Part shown: one piece after another, positions 35,468 through 44,597 of the stretch
How the letters are laid out: every line of letters begins with the position of its first letter
How positions within the stretch are numbered: the first letter of the stretch is position 1
Assembly: GCF_018403685.1 (NCBI RefSeq)
Contig: NZ_BOVK01000003.1
Location: 1-64,000, forward strand
Direction of reading: 5' to 3'
DNA length: 64,000 nucleotides
Source: Xylanibacillus composti
Lineage (GTDB): Bacteria; Bacillota; Bacilli; Paenibacillales; K13
Translations under genes and position numbers: made by a program
Notes under the pieces: generated by a model
What the model was told of the DNA's origin: nothing
Database searches by the model: none
Seen by the model: only the letters and a program-made list of their open reading frames with translations

Positions 35468-36256
35468 ATGGCTTTGATCCAATGCAAGTTTTATTCTGAA
35501 GTGTTGAAGTTGAGTACGTCCATGACTGTTATTTTGCCGCAGCAAACCCGCAGCCAAATCGGCATGGAAGGACGCGTCGGCATCGGCGACAGCAAGCATC
35601 AGACACTGTACTTGCTGCACGGTTATACCGACGACGACTCCATTTGGACACGCAGAACCTCTATTGAGCGTTATGTGGCGCCGCTAGGTCTGGCAGTGGT
35701 GATGCCGAATGTCCACAAGAGCTTCTATACGGATATGAAGTACGGAGACAAGTATTGGACATTCCTGACTGAGGAGCTGCCTATGCTGGCTCGCTCATTC
35801 TTCCCGCTCTCGGAGAAGCGAGAGGACAACTTTGTGGCCGGCCTGTCTATGGGAGGCTACGGTGCGTTCAAATGGGCGCTTCGTTGTCCCGACCAAATCT
35901 CCGCCGCTGCCAGCTTATCGGGCGCTTTGGATATGGCTGGACATATTCAACGTTCCCCTGTGGAGCCGCCTGAATTTTTCCACTTGATCTATGGCGAAGA
36001 GGACATCGCAGGGACACCGGAGGATTTGCTGTGGCTCGTGGAGCAGAGCGGACGAATGAAGGAGAAGCCTGCATTGTATCAATGCTGCGGAACAGAGGAT
36101 TTCCTGTACGAGGACAATCAGGCGTTTCGCAGAAAATGCGAGGAGTTCGGGTATGGCGCCCTCACGTATCAAGAAGGACCCGGCGGGCATGTCTGGGAAT
36201 ACTGGGATGAGCACATTCAAAATGTGCTGCAATGGCTGCCGCTTCGAAAAGCATAA
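35468..36256 (+). CDS. Alpha/beta hydrolase, esterase D / EstA type
   Basis: 262 residues from ATG 35468 (AAGGAGG 11 bp upstream). S-formylglutathione hydrolase/tributyrin-esterase family: YLLHGYTDDDSIWTRRTSI, the oxyanion region VVMPNVHKSFYTDM, nucleophile elbow GLSMGGYGAFKWAL, acid in CGTEDFLYEDN, and His in GPGGHVWEYWDEHI. No signal peptide, so it is intracellular. Probable short-chain or feruloyl/acetyl-type esterase; substrate unknown. Confidence 0.92.
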   Translation: MALIQCKFYSEVLKLSTSMTVILPQQTRSQIGMEGRVGIGDSKHQTLYLLHGYTDDDSIWTRRTSIERYVAPLGLAVVMPNVHKSFYTDMKYGDKYWTFLTEELPMLARSFFPLSEKREDNFVAGLSMGGYGAFKWALRCPDQISAAASLSGALDMAGHIQRSPVEPPEFFHLIYGEEDIAGTPEDLLWLVEQSGRMKEKPALYQCCGTEDFLYEDNQAFRRKCEEFGYGALTYQEGPGGHVWEYWDEHIQNVLQWLPLRKA

Positions 36257-36265
36257 GAGGCAATG

Positions 36266-36302
36266 GATCAACCGGGTTGCGAGCTCGGTTGATCTTTTTT
36301 TT
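36266..36302 (+). terminator. Terminator of the esterase gene
   Basis: GATCAACC pairs with GGTTGATC, followed by eight T. Confidence 0.9.
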
Positions 36303-36395
36303 GCATGCTGTTCTAGTTCCGCTTTGCAGGGGGGTATGCTAAAGAGTGGAAAGGAATGATCGGGTGCCTAGCTAAACAGAAGGGAGATCGCATGC

Positions 36396-38603
36396 ATGAT
36401 GAAATGGGTAGTAAGATGGAAGTGGCTGGTATTGGCAATTTGGATTATCGCTGCGGCCGGACTGATGCTTTCAGCGCCGAGTATGGCCGACTTGGTTCGG
36501 GACAAGGGGCAGATTCAAGTTCCCGAAGGCTACCCTTCTACGGCGGCAGCCGAAATGCTGAAGGAGCTGCATGGCCGTGAGGGAGGGGGCGCGCTTCATT
36601 CTACGCTGCTGGTCTTCCATAACGACGCAGGCCTGAACGATGCGGATTTTGCGGAAATGGCCGAAGCGGCAAGGCTGCTGCAGGCCTCGATTGCCGACGG
36701 GTCCGGCGTTGTCTCAGTGGTTACGCATCTGATGGAACCGGCACTCACGCCGCAAATGCTGGCCGAGGATGGAAGGACGTCGATCGTGCTGCTCCAGGTA
36801 AGTCTGGAGGGCAGGGAGCCTGCTGCCGTGCACGAAGCGCTTGTTGGCATGCTGGAGCACTTAAGGGCGGCCCATTATTTCACTGGCGACTGGATCATTA
36901 ACGAGGATTTGATTTACAGTGCCCAGGAAGGCTTGAAGAAAACCGAGATCATCACGGTCGTGCTGATTGTCACAATCTTGCTTCTCGTCTTCCGTTCGGT
37001 CGCGGCGCCGTTTATTCCGCTCCTGACCGTTGGCTTGAGCTATCTTGCAGCCCAGTCGGTCGTAGCCTTCCTTGTTGATCTGGCGAATTTTCCGTTATCG
37101 ACGTTTACGCAGATTTTTATGGTGGCCGTCATGTTTGGGATCGGCACCGACTACTGCATCTTGTTGATCAGTCGGTTCAAGGAGGAGCTTGTCCAGCAGG
37201 GGGAGTCAACCCAAGCGATACTCGCCACGTATCGTTCTGCCGGGCGCACGGTTCTGGTAGCCGGGCTTGCCGTTTTGGTCGGTTTTACTGCGATCGGATT
37301 TTCTGCCTTCACGCTCTACCGCTCAGCAGTTGCCGTAGCAGTCGGCGTAGCCGTGCTGCTGCTGGCGCTCGTCACCTTGGTTCCTTTCTTTATGGCGGTA
37401 TTGGGCAAGCATGTATTCTGGCCTTCGCGCAGGAAGCTTGAGCACAAGCCAAGCGGGCTGTATCGCGCACTCGGCAGCTTTTCGCTCAAGCGTCCTATCT
37501 GGTCGCTGTTGCTATTGGTTGTGCTGCTGGGGCCTTTATTGGCCGGGTACGACAACCGGGTTTCCTTCAACTCCTTGGATGAAATCGGGGAAAGGTATGA
37601 TTCGGTCAAAGGCTTTAATCTGGTGGCCGAAAGCTTTGGACCGGGAGAGACGCTGCCGTCAACGGTCGTCGTGGAATTTCCTCAATCCTTGCCGTTGCCG
37701 GACGGCCTGGCCTATCTTGAGCAGGTGTCGGCTGAGCTTGATGCGGTAGAAGGCGTGAAGGCCGTGCGCAGCGCTTCCAGGCCAACGGGGGTGCCGTTGG
37801 ATCTGGCGCAGTTGGGCGGGCTTCAGGAAGCCCAAGAGGGACAGCTGCAAGCGATGCTGGCCGCATATTTGTCGCCTGATCAGACGATTGCTTCTTTCGA
37901 GGTTGTTTTTGAAGGCGACCCTTATGCGCAGGAAACGATGGATCGGATCCATGATCTTGAAGAAGCCGCGAAGCGGGCGCTGGACGGGACACCGTATGCG
38001 GGAGCGGATTTGGCGGTTGGCGGCGTGACGAGCACGAATCGGGACCTGCGGGATATCTCGTCTGCCGATTATTCGCGCACCGTGGTTCTGATGATTGCCG
38101 GCATTGCGCTGATCTTGATCGTGTTGTTCCGATCGCTTGTCATTCCGCTGTATGTGCTGGCTTCCTTAATTGTGACGTTCTTCGCTTCCATGGCTGTTAC
38201 GGAGCTGATCTTCGTCGACGTATTGAACTATGTCGGAACGAGCTGGTCCGTTTCCTTCTTCGGCTTTGTAATGCTGATGGCATTGGGCGTGGATTACAGC
38301 ATCTTTCTGATGGATCGCTTCAAGGAATACCGAAGCCTTCCTCCGAGAACAGCGATTATGCAAGCGATGGAGAGGATGGGCGCCGTCATCATATCGGCGG
38401 CGGCGATTTTGGCGGGGACGTTCGCTGCGATGCTCCCCTCGGGCGTCATGTCGCTCTTGCAAATCGCCACGATCATCATTAGCGGCTTGGCGATCTATGC
38501 CTTCGTCATGCTGCCGCTCTTCATCCCGGTCATGGTCCGGTTGTTCGGCCGCGCCAATTGGTGGCCATTCATGCCGAAATTCGAGGCTGGCAGAGAGCCA
38601 TAA
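36396..38603 (+). CDS. MMPL/RND-family membrane transporter
   Basis: 735 residues in two similar halves, each with one helix, a large extracellular loop and then five helices (12 in all). RND-type motifs are FGIGTDYCILLISRFKEE in the first half and ALGVDYSIFLMDRFKEY in the second, with paired Asp-Tyr residues for proton coupling. These proteins (YdfJ/YdgH/MmpL) export lipids or hydrophobic compounds. ATG 36396 (MMKWVVRWKW) follows GAAGGGAGATCG. Single-gene unit with a terminator at 38612. Confidence 0.93.
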   Translation: MMKWVVRWKWLVLAIWIIAAAGLMLSAPSMADLVRDKGQIQVPEGYPSTAAAEMLKELHGREGGGALHSTLLVFHNDAGLNDADFAEMAEAARLLQASIADGSGVVSVVTHLMEPALTPQMLAEDGRTSIVLLQVSLEGREPAAVHEALVGMLEHLRAAHYFTGDWIINEDLIYSAQEGLKKTEIITVVLIVTILLLVFRSVAAPFIPLLTVGLSYLAAQSVVAFLVDLANFPLSTFTQIFMVAVMFGIGTDYCILLISRFKEELVQQGESTQAILATYRSAGRTVLVAGLAVLVGFTAIGFSAFTLYRSAVAVAVGVAVLLLALVTLVPFFMAVLGKHVFWPSRRKLEHKPSGLYRALGSFSLKRPIWSLLLLVVLLGPLLAGYDNRVSFNSLDEIGERYDSVKGFNLVAESFGPGETLPSTVVVEFPQSLPLPDGLAYLEQVSAELDAVEGVKAVRSASRPTGVPLDLAQLGGLQEAQEGQLQAMLAAYLSPDQTIASFEVVFEGDPYAQETMDRIHDLEEAAKRALDGTPYAGADLAVGGVTSTNRDLRDISSADYSRTVVLMIAGIALILIVLFRSLVIPLYVLASLIVTFFASMAVTELIFVDVLNYVGTSWSVSFFGFVMLMALGVDYSIFLMDRFKEYRSLPPRTAIMQAMERMGAVIISAAAILAGTFAAMLPSGVMSLLQIATIIISGLAIYAFVMLPLFIPVMVRLFGRANWWPFMPKFEAGREP

Positions 38604-38611
38604 ATCGAAAG

Positions 38612-38641
38612 AAGCCGCCCCATATCGTGGGGGCGGCTTTT
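38612..38641. terminator. Bidirectional terminator
   Basis: AAGCCGCCCC pairs with GGGGCGGCTT around a short loop. It serves the MMPL gene (plus) and the YkgJ-like gene (minus, whose stop overlaps it). Confidence 0.8.
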
Positions 38642-38906
38642 ATTGATCGTGCGATGTGGCGCGTTCCCAGGCAGCCAGTATCGCCAAGGCCTCTTCATTC
38701 GATTGCCCGCATATCTCCTCCGAGGCTTGAAATGCGGAACAGATGAGGGGCCGTTCGGGCAAGCCGAACAGTCGGCACTTATTGTCCTCAGTCAGTTGAA
38801 TGCAGCGCACGCCTGCCGGCTTGCCATTCGGCATGCCGGGAATAGGCGAGGAAATGGAGATGGCGATACAACAGGCGGCACAGCCAATCCGGCATTCCAT
38901 CGGCAA
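38640..38906 (-). CDS. YkgJ-family cysteine-cluster protein
   Basis: 88 residues. Cys pattern CRIGCAACC near the N-terminus, then C (VRCIQL), C (DNKCRLF) and C (PLICSAF), the UPF0153/YkgJ arrangement thought to bind zinc or an Fe-S cluster. ERPLICSAFQAS matches the family R-P-x-x-C-x-x-F/Y motif. GGGAGGGG precedes ATG 38906. Function unknown in the family. Confidence 0.88.
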   Translation of the reverse strand: MPMECRIGCAACCIAISISSPIPGMPNGKPAGVRCIQLTEDNKCRLFGLPERPLICSAFQASEEICGQSNEEALAILAAWERATSHDQ

Positions 38907-38939
38907 CCCCTCCCATGGGTAGCGAGAATGCCTTTTATT

Positions 38940-39248
38940 TTACCCCAGGATGCCCATTTGCTCAATATGCTGCTTCGTCTCTGCAGTGCCAAGCTCATGG
39001 AGCTTCGCGAATACTTGTCTCATGGAAGTATCGTACCCGTCATTCGGTCCGTCGTAGTGGTAAGGAATGCCTGGAATTGGCGCCCGGAAGAACGATTCAA
39101 AATCATAATCCTTCTGCACTTCCATAAGCTCTCCCAATTGGGCAGCCTCCTTGGGAGTAGCCTCGATTTCGAATTCATATGCGGCATCTCCCTGATTCTC
39201 AAGGATGGTGGCGGCTTGAACGGAAACATAATATGTGCGTTTATCCAC
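38940..39248 (-). CDS. Conserved-looking small cytoplasmic protein, function unknown
   Basis: 102 residues from GTG 39248 behind AAAGGGGG. One compact domain, no signal peptide: TYYVSVQAATILE strand, EFEIEATPKEAAQLGELMEV, FFRAPIPGIPYHYDGPNDGY, then a helix. The YHYD-x-x-N-D-x-Y-D segment is notable but is not a motif I can name. It lies 12 bp upstream of the start of nothing obvious and 12 bp after the small membrane protein gene, possibly co-transcribed with it. Confidence 0.7.
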   Translation of the reverse strand: MDKRTYYVSVQAATILENQGDAAYEFEIEATPKEAAQLGELMEVQKDYDFESFFRAPIPGIPYHYDGPNDGYDTSMRQVFAKLHELGTAETKQHIEQMGILG

Positions 39249-39260
39249 GCGAATCCCCCT

Positions 39261-39494
39261 TTAGCGCAATAATAATAAAATGAGAATCGCCGACCCGATG
39301 GCAACCAAAATCGGTGTAGCGATATAGGCCCAGAAGATGGGATTATTGCGAACCATGTGCTTGACCTGTTCCGGTTCCGTCCCTTTATCCAATTCCCTCC
39401 GCTTTTGCTTCTGAATCATGACCACCGATATGACCCAGGCGAGGCCAATGATGCCGGCGACGATCCACATGGACATGCTCAAGGTTTCAAACAT
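39261..39494 (-). CDS. Small two-helix membrane protein
   Basis: 77 residues from the ATG at 39494; GGAG lies 9 bp upstream, while longer in-frame starts lack a ribosome site. Two membrane helices (about 8-27, and 55-76 ending ILILLLLR) joined by a charged loop (KQKRRELDKGTEPEQVKH). Function unknown. The next gene downstream, 12 bp away, is the small cytoplasmic protein, suggesting a two-gene unit. Confidence 0.65.
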   Translation of the reverse strand: MFETLSMSMWIVAGIIGLAWVISVVMIQKQKRRELDKGTEPEQVKHMVRNNPIFWAYIATPILVAIGSAILILLLLR

Positions 39495-39571
39495 AAGATT
39501 TGGCTCCATTCGTATTAGAATTGCTGTTCTCATTGTGTGCAAAACGAATGGTTTCATACCTAAGCCAGGAC

Positions 39572-39608
39572 AAAAAAAGCCCGTCGCTCCGATAAAGGAA
39601 CGAAGGGC
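39572..39608 (-). terminator. Terminator of the ROK kinase gene
   Basis: On the minus strand GCCCTTCGTTCC pairs with GGAGCGACGGGC (one mismatch), followed by TTTTTTT. Confidence 0.85.
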
Positions 39609-39630
39609 ATGCCTTGAAGCGGCCAGCAAG

Positions 39631-40548
39631 TCAGCGATAGGGAACGTGGACTAACGCTGCCGCGCCAATCAAACCTACATCCTGCTGCAGGGCGGCGGGC
39701 ACGATTTGTGTCATTCGCCCGGTCGGATTAAGGGCGAGCGTGGACACATACTGGCGAACAGCCTTGAACAGCGGTTCGCCGACTTGGGACACGCCGCCGC
39801 CGATCACGATCATTTGCGGGTCCAAGGTATTGATCAGGGAAACACAGCCCATGCCAGTGTAAGTGAACACCTGTTCAATCAGCTTCTTCAGCTCGGCATG
39901 TCCTTGATCGGCGCTGGCGAACGCTTCCTGTGTCGATGTTGGGCGGCCCAAGATTTCGCTGGCTTTTCTAGCTATGGCTGTCCCGGAACCTACCCATTCC
40001 CAGCAGCCTTTCTGACCGCATACGCAAGTGCCTTGAGAAGGGTCGATCACAATATGTCCCGCATCGCCGGCATTGCCGGATGCCCCTGTCAACAGCTTGC
40101 CATTCATGAAGATGCCGGCGCCAATGCCGGTGCTGATCGTCACATAGACGAAATTCGCACACCCTTTGGCAGCGCCGATCCAATGCTCGGCCAGCGTGGC
40201 AGCGGTTGCATCATTCTCCATAACGATCGACAGATTCAGATGCTTCTTAAGCTCTGCCACCAGAGCGAAATCTCGCCAGTTAGGCAAGTTGGGCGGACAA
40301 GTAATGCGTCCTCCCGCAGGGTCGAGCGGACCGGGCGCGCCAATGCCAATACCGAGCATATGCTCCTGTTCCAAACGGTTCGCGGCCATTAATCGCTTGA
40401 TTGCTTCGGCAATGCGCGAGACCATGTCCTCCGGGGAGATGGATAAGTCTGTAGGGAGCGACTCCCGCGTAATCACCCGTCCTTCGCCATCCACAATGCC
40501 GATGGCGACCTTGGTGCCGCCTATATCGATCCCGATTGCATAACTCAT
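39631..40548 (-). CDS. ROK-family glucokinase
   Basis: 305 residues from ATG 40548 (GGAGG 8 bp upstream; longer in-frame starts lack one). ATP-binding DIGGTKVAIGIV, the EN-D-A substrate motif (VMENDATAATLAEHW), a ROK signature ending TGIGAGIFMNGKLLTGASGNAGDAGH, and the zinc-binding CVCGQKGCWEWVG. It should phosphorylate glucose in the cytoplasm, fitting the saprophytic sugar import and cellulase genes nearby. No DNA-binding domain, so it is an enzyme rather than a ROK repressor. Confidence 0.95.
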   Translation of the reverse strand: MSYAIGIDIGGTKVAIGIVDGEGRVITRESLPTDLSISPEDMVSRIAEAIKRLMAANRLEQEHMLGIGIGAPGPLDPAGGRITCPPNLPNWRDFALVAELKKHLNLSIVMENDATAATLAEHWIGAAKGCANFVYVTISTGIGAGIFMNGKLLTGASGNAGDAGHIVIDPSQGTCVCGQKGCWEWVGSGTAIARKASEILGRPTSTQEAFASADQGHAELKKLIEQVFTYTGMGCVSLINTLDPQMIVIGGGVSQVGEPLFKAVRQYVSTLALNPTGRMTQIVPAALQQDVGLIGAAALVHVPYR

Positions 40549-40749
40549 GATGAACGCCTCCATAATGAATTTCCTATTCTTTATCACAGTAGCAGACCAA
40601 AATCGGGAATGCAACGAGATGTGCCGGCCGCTTGATGGGAACATGCTGCTTCTGCCCCAGGTGCCTGGAAGATGAGCGGACGACATCGTGTAAAAAAACG
40701 CAAAACGGATAAGCTAATGACGGGTTATTCTGAGGAAAGGGTGCATGGC

Positions 40750-41109
40750 ATGGCGAATGAGCTGTTGTTCCACTTTTCGGATCGAAGCGGTGCCGAGCTG
40801 GCTTTCGATACGCTGCAGGAGCTGGGGTACAAGCCAAAGCTGTCCGCTGACCGAAAATATGTGCAAATACATTTGGAGTCTGATGACCTGACTTCGGCTT
40901 TGGAGATTTCGCAAGCGTCCGGCGGGACATTGGTGGAGGAGCCTGCCGGGCAGCAGCATGCTGTTTTTCAGCAGGCTTATCCGATACAGGAAGGATACGA
41001 GGAAGGGCTTGCAGCGCGAGAAGATACGGCTGAAACGCTTCGACTGCCTGCCCATCTGGTGACCGAGGATTTCCCCGAATTTTATATGCAGCCTGAGTCC
41101 GAAACCTAA
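40750..41109 (+). CDS. Small conserved-looking protein, function unknown
   Basis: 119 residues from ATG 40750 (AAAGGG 9 bp upstream). The first 65 residues look like a beta-alpha-beta ferredoxin-like fold: LLFHFSDRSGAELAFDTLQE, then KYVQIHLESDDLTSALEISQAS. The rest is acidic and disordered. No motif I can name. It is a single-gene unit with a strong terminator. Confidence 0.65.
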   Translation: MANELLFHFSDRSGAELAFDTLQELGYKPKLSADRKYVQIHLESDDLTSALEISQASGGTLVEEPAGQQHAVFQQAYPIQEGYEEGLAAREDTAETLRLPAHLVTEDFPEFYMQPESET

Positions 41110-41126
41110 TAACGGCATCCCAAAAA

Positions 41127-41157
41127 ACCGGAAAGCTGACCAGCTCCGGTTTTTTTG
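41127..41157. terminator. Bidirectional terminator
   Basis: ACCGG / CCGGT with AGCT / AGCT inside, flanked by A and T runs on the two sides. It serves the 40750 gene and the convergent flavoprotein gene. Confidence 0.85.
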
Positions 41158-41184
41158 CTGTTTGCTCCGGTCATCAGCACCTGA

Positions 41185-42480
41185 CTAGGAAGTGGAAGAC
41201 GCCGCTTTTTCCAGGGCGGCTTGCTCGGCGGCATGCATGCCGGCCGTATAGCCGGTTGCGAAAGCTGCTGTAATGTTGTATCCACCCGTGTAGCCGTGGA
41301 CGTCAAGGATTTCGCCGCAGAAGTACAAGCCGCTCATCAGCTTGGAGCCCATCGTTTTCGGATGGATTTCCTTCAGATGCACGCCCCCGCCCGTTACAAA
41401 AGCCTCTTCAATCGACAAGGTTCCGTCTATCGCAATCGGGAAAGCTTTCACAAGCGCCGTCAAGTCCTGCCAAGGCTGCTTCGGCAGATGATCGCAGGTT
41501 ATGGCGCCATCCAGCTTCGCACGATCGAGCAGCAAGGGGACAAGACGATCAGGCAGCCATACCTTCAGCATATTGCGAAGCAGTTTGCGCGGCTCGTTCT
41601 TCCAGGCTCGCTGCCACTCTATAGACAGCTCCTCCTTGGAGAAAGGAGGGAACAGATCAATCGTCAGTTGAACCGGTTTGCCGCCGGCCTTTTTTTGCTC
41701 CTTCACAACGAACTGGCTGCAGCGCAGGGCTGCCGGTCCCGACAGGCCGAAATGGGTAAACAGCATGTCGCCTTCATGGCTGATCGCGAGTTTGCCCTTC
41801 TCATTCCATACTGACAACGTCACATTGCGCAAGGACAAGCCCTGCAGCTCCCGGTTGCGGATAAAAGCCTCACTGGACCGCAATGGCACTTCTGTCGGGT
41901 ACAGCTCTGTGATCGTATGTCCGGCTGCCTCCGCCCAAGCGAAGCCGTCCCCGGTGCTTCCCGTGTGCGGCACCGACTTGCCGCCAGTAGCGATAATGAC
42001 ACAGCGGCTGTGCAGGATTTCTCCCGAATTGAGACGGACCCCCGCCGTATGCCCGTACTCATACAGCACTTCCTTAACCGGAGCATGCGTATAAATCTCC
42101 ACGCCAAGCGCTGTGACTTTCCGTATGAGCGCGTCCACGACGGTCTTGGCCTTGTCGCTGACCGGGAACATCCGGCCGTTGTCTTCCTCTTTCAGCCGAA
42201 TTCCCAGCTGCTCGAAGAAAGCGATAATATCCCGGTTGCTGAAGTGGCTGAAGGCGCTGTAAAGGAAGCGCCCGTTGCCGGGAATGTTCCGGATGAGCTC
42301 GTCCAGTTCCTTGGCATTCGTGACATTGCATCGCCCGCCGCCCGAAATGCCCAGCTTTCGTCCAAGCTTGTCTCCTTTGTCCACCAGCGCGACAGATGCG
42401 CCGCGCTCCCCTGCAGCCACCGCGGCCATCAGTCCGGAAGGGCCGCCGCCAATAATGATGATATCGTGCTGCATCTTCAC
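41185..42480 (-). CDS. NAD(P)/FAD-dependent oxidoreductase, HI0933/YhiN type
   Basis: 431 residues. Dinucleotide motif [20 protein letters not shown], then [17 protein letters not shown], the family hallmark. Middle [20 protein letters not shown], and C-terminal [20 protein letters not shown] with [16 protein letters not shown]. Start GTG 42480 or ATG 42474. The family is widespread flavoproteins of unclear substrate (BaiN homologues act on bile acids). Single-gene unit. Confidence 0.93.
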   Translation of the reverse strand: MKMQHDIIIIGGGPSGLMAAVAAGERGASVALVDKGDKLGRKLGISGGGRCNVTNAKELDELIRNIPGNGRFLYSAFSHFSNRDIIAFFEQLGIRLKEEDNGRMFPVSDKAKTVVDALIRKVTALGVEIYTHAPVKEVLYEYGHTAGVRLNSGEILHSRCVIIATGGKSVPHTGSTGDGFAWAEAAGHTITELYPTEVPLRSSEAFIRNRELQGLSLRNVTLSVWNEKGKLAISHEGDMLFTHFGLSGPAALRCSQFVVKEQKKAGGKPVQLTIDLFPPFSKEELSIEWQRAWKNEPRKLLRNMLKVWLPDRLVPLLLDRAKLDGAITCDHLPKQPWQDLTALVKAFPIAIDGTLSIEEAFVTGGGVHLKEIHPKTMGSKLMSGLYFCGEILDVHGYTGGYNITAAFATGYTAGMHAAEQAALEKAASSTS

Positions 42481-42689
42481 TCTGCTTTCCCTTCACCTTG
42501 AAATTTTCTCTAATTGTAGCACACTTTATTTTAGCAGGAGAAATAGGAGCGGGGATGGAACACGGTTTCTTTTTTGATTAAAGCTATGGCGCTCGGCCAC
42601 ATCAGGCAGCCTTGTCCCCGTTAACCCGCAGTGCTGGGGGAGAAAAAGCTTCATGCCCACTCACCCGCAGCGCTGCCAGTCCGCAAACT

Positions 42690-42944
42690 TCACTTTTTCT
42701 TTTTGCCCGTGCTTTTCCTGGAATGGGTCTTGCCCTTGGTCTTGCCAGCCGGCACAGCGCTTGGGAGAAAAAGCACCTCGCCGGGATGGATGACATCCGT
42801 CTCTTGAATTTGGTCGTTCGCCTGCAGCAAATTGGCCCTTGTCACATTGAACTTTTCCGCGATGCTGTAGAGAGAATCGCCGTACTGCACTACGTAGAAC
42901 CGCCCGTACAGTTTCTGCAAACCGGCTGCTGTCGGGATCCGCAC
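42690..42944 (-). CDS. Small LysM-domain protein
   Basis: 84 residues from GTG 42944, which lies 8 bp after GGAGG (an in-frame GTG at 42953 overlaps the ribosome site). One LysM domain (FYVVQYGDSLYSIAEKFNV ... DVIHPGEVLFLP) followed by a very basic tail (GKTKGKTHSRKSTGKKKK). There is no signal peptide, unlike secreted LysM enzymes; such small LysM proteins in spore-formers can be spore-coat or forespore proteins. Peptidoglycan binding is likely, location unknown. Confidence 0.85.
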   Translation of the reverse strand: MRIPTAAGLQKLYGRFYVVQYGDSLYSIAEKFNVTRANLLQANDQIQETDVIHPGEVLFLPSAVPAGKTKGKTHSRKSTGKKKK

Positions 42945-43049
42945 TTTACTCACCTCCTCTTTACCTTATGGGCTTTCGTCACAAGCGGGCACGGCACATG
43001 CCTATGCGCTATAATGAAAGCAGAAATGAACGTTAAAGGGGGACTTGTG

Positions 43050-43931
43050 ATGAACGGAGCTGTCTTCCAGTTGGGACCGCTTGCGATTAACGGCCAGCTG
43101 CTGGCGCTGCTGCTTGCTTTTCTTGGCTTCTATCTGGGGCTGCGGCTTTGGCTGCGAAGTGCGGAGGAGGAAGAGGCCAAGCAGATTGACGAATGGACGT
43201 GGAATGCAGGAGCGGGAGCCATAATCATATGGAAGTTTGGAGAACTGCTGCTTCAGCCTGCCATACTGGCCAATGGATTGACAGCGCTGATCATGCCCGG
43301 CAGCCAGAGAAGCGCATGGCTTGCATTGGGCTGGGTAGTTATTTACCTGTTATGGAAATGGAGGAGGAGCAGGATCTCGGCAGTGCTGCAGGCATTGGAT
43401 GCTTGGCTCTTTGCCGCAGTCATCGGCATGGCCGTTTACGCCGGATGGAGCATGGAGCTCGGCCGACCGACAAATGCCCCCATAGGCTGGGAACCCGCTG
43501 GATTAAGCACTGGCTATCATCCCATATTTTTATATCAAGTTGTGTTTGGCTTAGCCATGGCCGGCGTGCTGTTCAGGTGGAGAGGACGAAGTAGGGGAGA
43601 GGTGTTTGGATGGGGGATGGCAGCGGCGGGAGCGGGAAGCATGATTATCTCGTTCTTTGCCATCCAAGGAAGCGCCCATGCCGTTTTCGTTGGCTTGTCC
43701 TATGCACAGTGGAAGTTTGCCGGGATGATGCTCGGGGGACTGTTCTGGATCAGGATAGCCCTGCCCGCATTGAAGCATAATAAATCGGGAAAGGAGATGA
43801 TTGTCATGTCGAACAACCAGTCCAATAATTCCAAGGCTCAACAGGAGCATGAGAGGGAAAACAAAGAACAGCGCGATTTCACGATGGGCGTGGACAAAAA
43901 GCTCTCCGGCCCGAACCGGCCTGCAGAATAA
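43050..43931 (+). CDS. Lgt-like (prolipoprotein diacylglyceryl transferase-related) membrane protein with C-terminal extension
   Basis: 293 residues from ATG 43050 (AAAGGGGG upstream). Six or seven membrane helices. The central GRPTNAPIGWEP followed by YHPIFLYQVVFGLAMAGVL resembles the Lgt region G-R-x-x..HPTxLYE. The strict Lgt catalytic signature is not complete, so it may be a paralogue with another job, not the housekeeping Lgt. The last ~41 residues are soluble and highly charged and can also be started separately at ATG 43806. Tandem TAA stops lie in the +2 frame just before that site, so a one-base slip upstream would make two ordinary genes. Confidence 0.7.
   Translation: MNGAVFQLGPLAINGQLLALLLAFLGFYLGLRLWLRSAEEEEAKQIDEWTWNAGAGAIIIWKFGELLLQPAILANGLTALIMPGSQRSAWLALGWVVIYLLWKWRRSRISAVLQALDAWLFAAVIGMAVYAGWSMELGRPTNAPIGWEPAGLSTGYHPIFLYQVVFGLAMAGVLFRWRGRSRGEVFGWGMAAAGAGSMIISFFAIQGSAHAVFVGLSYAQWKFAGMMLGGLFWIRIALPALKHNKSGKEMIVMSNNQSNNSKAQQEHERENKEQRDFTMGVDKKLSGPNRPAE
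43806..43931 (+). CDS. Nested 41-residue hydrophilic protein (possible internal start)
   Basis: ATG 43806 has AAGGAG 9 bp upstream, a better ribosome site than the large gene itself, and is in the same frame as the Lgt-like gene. Product: MSNNQSNNSKAQQEHEREN ... GVDKKLSGPNRPAE, Gln/Glu/Lys-rich, predicted disordered. Its N-P-R-P end is typical of small stand-alone Paenibacillus/Bacillus proteins (recollection). It could be made independently or as the tail of the membrane protein. Confidence 0.45.
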   Translation: MSNNQSNNSKAQQEHERENKEQRDFTMGVDKKLSGPNRPAE

Positions 43932-44061
43932 TGAACCCTGAGTAAGAATGGGGAAGAAGGCCGCCCGTTTCAGCTTGGGCGGTTCCCTTCATCTTGGCCA
44001 AGGAAAAATGGCATCATTCATCATAGTATCGGAATAGCTACAGCAAGGGGGCGAGCGCAGC

Positions 44062-44505
44062 ATGGATTTGGAAAAATGGATGCAGCACAAAAAAGAGGCA
44101 GAGGATCGGCTGGCTTCGCTTGGCGATGAAGCGCTCGATCCGTACGAGATCAATTTTCGCCCGGAATTTGAGCAGGGGCGAGGACCGAAAAAAGCATTTA
44201 TGAATGAATTCGGTGTAGTCATCGGCGACCATGAATACGAATCGGAGCATTCCCCTCTCCAGCAGTGGTCGAAGGAAACCGATCCCTCCATCATGTCGGG
44301 CGACCAGTGGGTACATGCCTACAAGGACATCGGCTTTCAGACTGAAGAGAACCGGGACTATTTTGAAAAGGGAATTGTTCCCCAGGGCGGCATGTTTATG
44401 CATCCGGACAAAGATGTGGCCTATGAGAGCAATCTGGAGCATTATGACGGGGAGCCGCAGCAGGAGGATGAGCACAATCTCAAGGGGGATCGTCCCAAGA
44501 AATAA
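44062..44505 (+). CDS. DUF3905-like protein
   Basis: 147 residues, acidic and hydrophilic, no signal peptide. The blocks PLQQWSKETDPSIMSGDQWVH, DIGFQTEENRDYF and GGMFMHPDKDVAYE match in pattern the DUF3905 proteins of Bacillus (from memory: W-S-K-E-x-D-P-x-I-M-S-G-D-x-W-V-H). The function of the family is unknown; it is mostly seen in spore-formers. GCAAGGGGG is upstream. Confidence 0.65.
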   Translation: MDLEKWMQHKKEAEDRLASLGDEALDPYEINFRPEFEQGRGPKKAFMNEFGVVIGDHEYESEHSPLQQWSKETDPSIMSGDQWVHAYKDIGFQTEENRDYFEKGIVPQGGMFMHPDKDVAYESNLEHYDGEPQQEDEHNLKGDRPKK

Positions 44506-44597
44506 GCCTGTACTGCAGCATCCGCTATGCATTGCTTTCGCTCCTGAGACATGTATAATAGACTCAAAGAACGATTCTCATGAGGGAGGGAAAGCAA

